Position numbers and translations under genes: made by a program. Shown here one piece after another: positions 5,313-7,832 of a stretch of DNA of 7,832 nt; positions within the stretch are counted from its first letter, which is position 1; each line of letters starts with the position of its first letter. The notes under the pieces are model-generated. The model searched no databases and was not told the origin of the DNA. It saw nothing but the letters and a program-made list of their open reading frames with translations. Source of the DNA: Candidatus Omnitrophota bacterium (GTDB lineage Bacteria > Omnitrophota > Gorgyraeia > Velamenicoccales > Velamenicoccaceae); contig JAQUOM010000071.1 of the NCBI GenBank assembly GCA_028717105.1, positions 1 to 7,832 of the forward strand, written 5' to 3'.

Positions 5313-6845
5313 TCAATTATATCCACGGCCCGGGGGTTTTGCAACCCTAACTTTTTTAAGAGGCGCCTTTTTTCGAGGATCTTGTTGCGTTGGCGCACCA
5401 AAATCCACGACCCGGCAGGTAAGAAATATCACGAGTTCCGTCTTACGCATTTCCTCAACGGTATTGCGGAAAAAGAAACCTAAAAACGGGACATCGCCGA
5501 TCCAGGGAATTTTGTTCGTGGTCTTTATCGTCTCGTCCTTCATCAGCCCGCCGATCACGAGGGTCGCGCCGTCCTCCAAAAGGACCGTCGTCTCCGTCTC
5601 CGAGGTCTCGACAATGGGGATCTTGTTGCCGGTCGACGTCGTATAATTCTCCGTCACGGCGCTGACTTCCGGCCTGACCTTGATAGAGATGAAACCATCC
5701 GCGCCGATCGTAGGGGTCACGTATAATTTCACACCCACATCGACAAAATTGACCGCTTCCGCCGTTTCGGTCGATGTCTGCCCCTGGACCGCCGTCGTCG
5801 TGACGTAAACCTGCTTGGACCCGACCAATATCCTGGCGGATTCATTATTGACGACGGACAGCCTCGGCGCAGAAAGAATCCTGGTATTCCCCTGGGTCTG
5901 GAGCGCCTCGATGACCGCGCTGTAATCGTTGTGCTCGGTGGGGTTCAGGCTGCCGATCGTCCATTTGTTGCCGGTCGTCGTGATCACGTTGCCGAACATC
6001 CCCTGGACGGAGAATTTTTTATTCAGGACATACTCCCAATCGATGCCCAGCGCGGTCTTGTCGTTCAAGTTGACCTGCACGATCTTGGCGTCAATTTGCA
6101 CTTCCCTCGTCCTCTGATCCAGGCCTGTGATGACGGCCTCGGCCCGGTCGAGCCGTTCAGGATAATCCGTCACGATCAGACGGTTGGAACGGCTGTCGAC
6201 GACCAGACGGCTGCCTGTCCTGGAAAGGACCTCCCGCACGGACTCCGCCACCTTCTCGCCCTTGGCGTAATTCAGGTCGAAGGCGCGCGTCTCCATCGGC
6301 CGGTCCATCGAACGCAGCAGGGCCGCCATTTCGTGCAGCTTTTGCGGCGTTTCAAGCAGAATGAGCGCGCCCGACGTTTCGTCGATCACGATCTGGCCGA
6401 CGCCCGACTTCACCTGCGCCAGAAGAGCCGCCGCTTCCTGGACAGAAAGATGCCGCAAAGGCAGGCGCAACATCCGGCGGGGATCGGCGTATTTCTGTCC
6501 ATAGAGCTGTTCGTAATCCTGGGCTGTCATGATCCGCGCCACCTCTCCCTCCTGGCGCAGGACCAGATTGTTGGAGGCGAGGATCATTCTCAACGCTTCA
6601 CTCGGGGCCACATCTTTCACAAAAACAGTCACGCGGCCGCTGACATTTTTATCGACGACCACATTAAGACGCACCTTGGATGCCAGCATCTTGAGGACTT
6701 CCACGACATCCATGCCTTTGATATCGAGCGACACCTTGTCGGCGGCCGCAGGACCGGGGCTGATGTCCTGGGCTGAAACTCCTGCGGCAAAAGCGGCGAA
6801 ACACAAAAACAAAAGAATGATTCTCACAGGGTGAGGGTGTAACAT
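5313..6845 (-). CDS. Secretin, PilQ/GspD superfamily outer-membrane channel
   Basis: Secretins form multimeric gated channels in the outer membrane for type IV pili or type II secretion. The 510-residue precursor has a signal peptide (1-25, cut likely after VSA). Residues 38-108 look like an N0/STN domain (VSLDIKGMDVVEVLKMLA), 125-181 and 185-245 like the following N domains, and 248-482 is the secretin beta-domain: REVQIDAKIVQVNL, LSAPRLSVVNNESARILVG, LEDGATLVIGGLM, and the closing IPWIGDVPFLGFFFR with LVIFLTCRVV. A basic tail ends the protein. It is shorter than usual PilQ or GspD and lacks AMIN domains. The start is well set by AGGAGG six nt upstream, inside the end of the PilO/PilP-like gene (22-nt overlap), which indicates coupling. 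Pilus versus secretion use cannot be decided without the ATPase and pilin genes, which are not in the window. Confidence 0.95.
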   Translation of the reverse strand: MLHPHPVRIILLFLCFAAFAAGVSAQDISPGPAAADKVSLDIKGMDVVEVLKMLASKVRLNVVVDKNVSGRVTVFVKDVAPSEALRMILASNNLVLRQEGEVARIMTAQDYEQLYGQKYADPRRMLRLPLRHLSVQEAAALLAQVKSGVGQIVIDETSGALILLETPQKLHEMAALLRSMDRPMETRAFDLNYAKGEKVAESVREVLSRTGSRLVVDSRSNRLIVTDYPERLDRAEAVITGLDQRTREVQIDAKIVQVNLNDKTALGIDWEYVLNKKFSVQGMFGNVITTTGNKWTIGSLNPTEHNDYSAVIEALQTQGNTRILSAPRLSVVNNESARILVGSKQVYVTTTAVQGQTSTETAEAVNFVDVGVKLYVTPTIGADGFISIKVRPEVSAVTENYTTSTGNKIPIVETSETETTVLLEDGATLVIGGLMKDETIKTTNKIPWIGDVPFLGFFFRNTVEEMRKTELVIFLTCRVVDFGAPTQQDPRKKAPLKKVRVAKPPGRGYN

Positions 6846-7732
6846 TGTCCACCTCCTGAAAAGACCACCTGATGGTCCCCGATCTCGGAAACCACAAGAT
6901 CGCCGACGGCATCATTGACGCACAGATAGAACGTCCGGGACGTTCTCTTGTCTTCGACGGCGGCGCGTCTGCCTTGCCCGTCATCCTCCATGATCCCGAC
7001 AAGCATCAGCTGCGCCAGGACATCTTCTTTTTTCTCCTGGGCCAGGATCGCGCGCCTGGGTTTGGTCTTGGCCGACCCGAATATTTTCCTGCCTGCGGCC
7101 GTCACATAGGCCCGGGGTTCCGCAAAGGCCTTATCCGAACAAATCGCTTTTTTCAGATAATCCCTGGCCTTCTTTTGGGATATCCGCAGATCGTCGAATA
7201 TCTCAAGCGTCATACGGACATCGACGAGCGGCGCGCCTTCCGGCGACGCGGAGATCGCCACCGAATCAGGCGATGAAAAAAACGCGAGTTCCGAAAACCC
7301 GCCCAAAAACCGATAGACGCCGTCTTCCGGCGCCTGAAAAGCCATCTCGATCTTCCTGCGCCGCAGGCCCTCCCGGTTGTTTTTTTCGTCTGCCTGCGCC
7401 GGCTTTATGGAACCGAGCGAAATCCTCTCTCTTTTTGCCAGCGCATGCAGTTCTCTTAAGGACTCATCCAAAGAGATATCGCCCGTTTTTCTTCGGCCAT
7501 ATGTCTCCTTCAGCCCCTTGTGTTCGTTCAAAACATTCGCAAAGAAAACAGCAGCCTCCCCCTCCTGCCTGCCCTTCTCCAGCAGCACAGAAAGTCTCTT
7601 ATCGGTCTGACGCAATGCCATCCAGCCGGGCGCGCTCAAAACCATACATAACCCCACAGCCAAAAACGATCTTTTTGTCCGGGGCCAGGGATATTGTTTA
7701 AAGATGCGTTTCGCAAATGAACTTATGTTCAT
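6824..7732 (-). CDS. PilO/GspM-like and PilP/GspC-like fusion protein of the pilus/secretion inner-membrane complex
   Basis: A 302-residue bitopic protein: a basic cytoplasmic N-terminus, one membrane span (about 22-40), a helical probably coiled-coil stretch (41-105), an alpha/beta region (105-180) like the ferredoxin-like fold of PilO/GspM, and a variable linker. The end (about 227-302) reads LAQLMLVGIMED, GRRAAVEDKRTSRTFYLCVNDAVG, IGDHQVVFSGGG and YTLTL, the beta-sandwich pattern of the PilP/GspC homology region that contacts the secretin N0 domain. Thus two proteins usually encoded by neighbouring genes seem joined here. These are fold-level similarities and I could not run a profile search. 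The start is uncertain: ATG at 7732 gives a sensible anchor but has only a weak upstream site, while a TTG at 7813 adds residues encoded by repeat-like DNA. The 3' end overlaps the secretin. Confidence 0.75.
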   Translation of the reverse strand: MNISSFAKRIFKQYPWPRTKRSFLAVGLCMVLSAPGWMALRQTDKRLSVLLEKGRQEGEAAVFFANVLNEHKGLKETYGRRKTGDISLDESLRELHALAKRERISLGSIKPAQADEKNNREGLRRRKIEMAFQAPEDGVYRFLGGFSELAFFSSPDSVAISASPEGAPLVDVRMTLEIFDDLRISQKKARDYLKKAICSDKAFAEPRAYVTAAGRKIFGSAKTKPRRAILAQEKKEDVLAQLMLVGIMEDDGQGRRAAVEDKRTSRTFYLCVNDAVGDLVVSEIGDHQVVFSGGGQCYTLTL

Positions 7733-7832
7733 GGAAACACCCAAACAAATCAGGTTTATTCTCCAATGACGAATTTCTAATGACCAATGCCGAATAAATA
7801 TCCAAAGCCTCAATAATTCATGAATCAGTTTT
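7733..7832. other. Upstream non-coding stretch with repeat-like A/T-rich DNA
   Basis: No gene can be supported in these 100 bp. On the minus strand the segment 7797-7756 has two CATTGG units and a TCATT repeat around ATTAGAAATTCG, flanked by TTATTC and GAATAA. This looks like the low-complexity filler repeats that occur between genes in some candidate-phylum genomes. A TGA at 7819-7817 could be the stop of an upstream gene, but only a few codons lie inside the window. No convincing promoter is seen. Confidence 0.4.

Noticed and set aside
5306..5401. N-terminal extension of the symporter to ATG at 5401
   Set aside because: It would overlap the secretin coding end, adds a basic non-membrane stretch, and the LeuT family starts close to the TRP-rich TM1 segment reached from ATG 5305.
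5931..6776. Plus-strand open frame of 281 codons opposite the secretin
   Set aside because: Rich in His, Arg and Asp without any domain pattern. It is a mirror of the secretin's codon use.
7733..7813. N-terminal extension of the PilO/PilP-like protein to TTG at 7813
   Set aside because: The added 27 residues come from repeat-like DNA, there is no ribosome binding site, and the membrane anchor is complete from ATG 7732.

Overview
All supportable genes in this window lie on the minus strand, so transcription reads from high to low coordinates. The DNA looks like a chromosomal segment of an uncultured, double-membraned (Gram-negative-type) bacterium: it has an outer-membrane secretin, a lipoprotein with a clear lipobox, and moderate GC with dense, overlapping genes. 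The gene mix (DUF3568-type lipoprotein, LeuT-like NSS carrier with a tiny partner ORF, short secretin without AMIN domains) and a Chlamydia-like long tmRNA tag would fit a PVC-related or Omnitrophota-like lineage. That placement is an inference and cannot be proved from this window.

Layout in transcription order: (1) 7732-6824, a membrane-anchored protein that appears to join a PilO/GspM-like part to a PilP/GspC-like homology domain; (2) 6845-5313, a secretin of the type IV pilus / type II secretion superfamily, overlapping the previous gene by 22 nt behind a strong ribosome binding site; (3) 5305-3722, a LeuT-like neurotransmitter:sodium symporter starting 7 nt after the secretin; (4) 3553-3449, a 34-residue single-span membrane protein that looks like a MetS-type small subunit for the symporter; (5) 3452-3066, a DUF3568-like lipoprotein overlapping the small ORF by ATGA; (6) 3066-2230, an exported thermonuclease (SNase) with a C-terminal OB-like domain, coupled by TGATG; (7) 2007-1039, an AEC-family permease behind its own extended -10 promoter, probably starting at TTG; (8) 994-542, SmpB; (9) 407 to beyond position 1, tmRNA (ssrA), cut by the window edge just before its 3' end.

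Genes 1-2 are the envelope-spanning part of a pilus or secretion machine. Genes 3-4 form a probable sodium-coupled amino-acid uptake pair, and 5-6 are translationally chained behind the small subunit. SmpB and tmRNA work together in ribosome rescue and are adjacent, as in many bacteria. The points most worth a second look are the 34-aa partner ORF next to the symporter, a long nested hairpin (REP/MITE-like) that supplies the symporter's last codons and stop, the 26-codon tmRNA tag ending in Leu-Val-Arg rather than the usual Leu-Ala-Ala, and inverted repeats between smpB and ssrA. I saw no CRISPR array, transposase, integrase, tRNA or rRNA. Nothing here is convincingly a new defence or mobile system.
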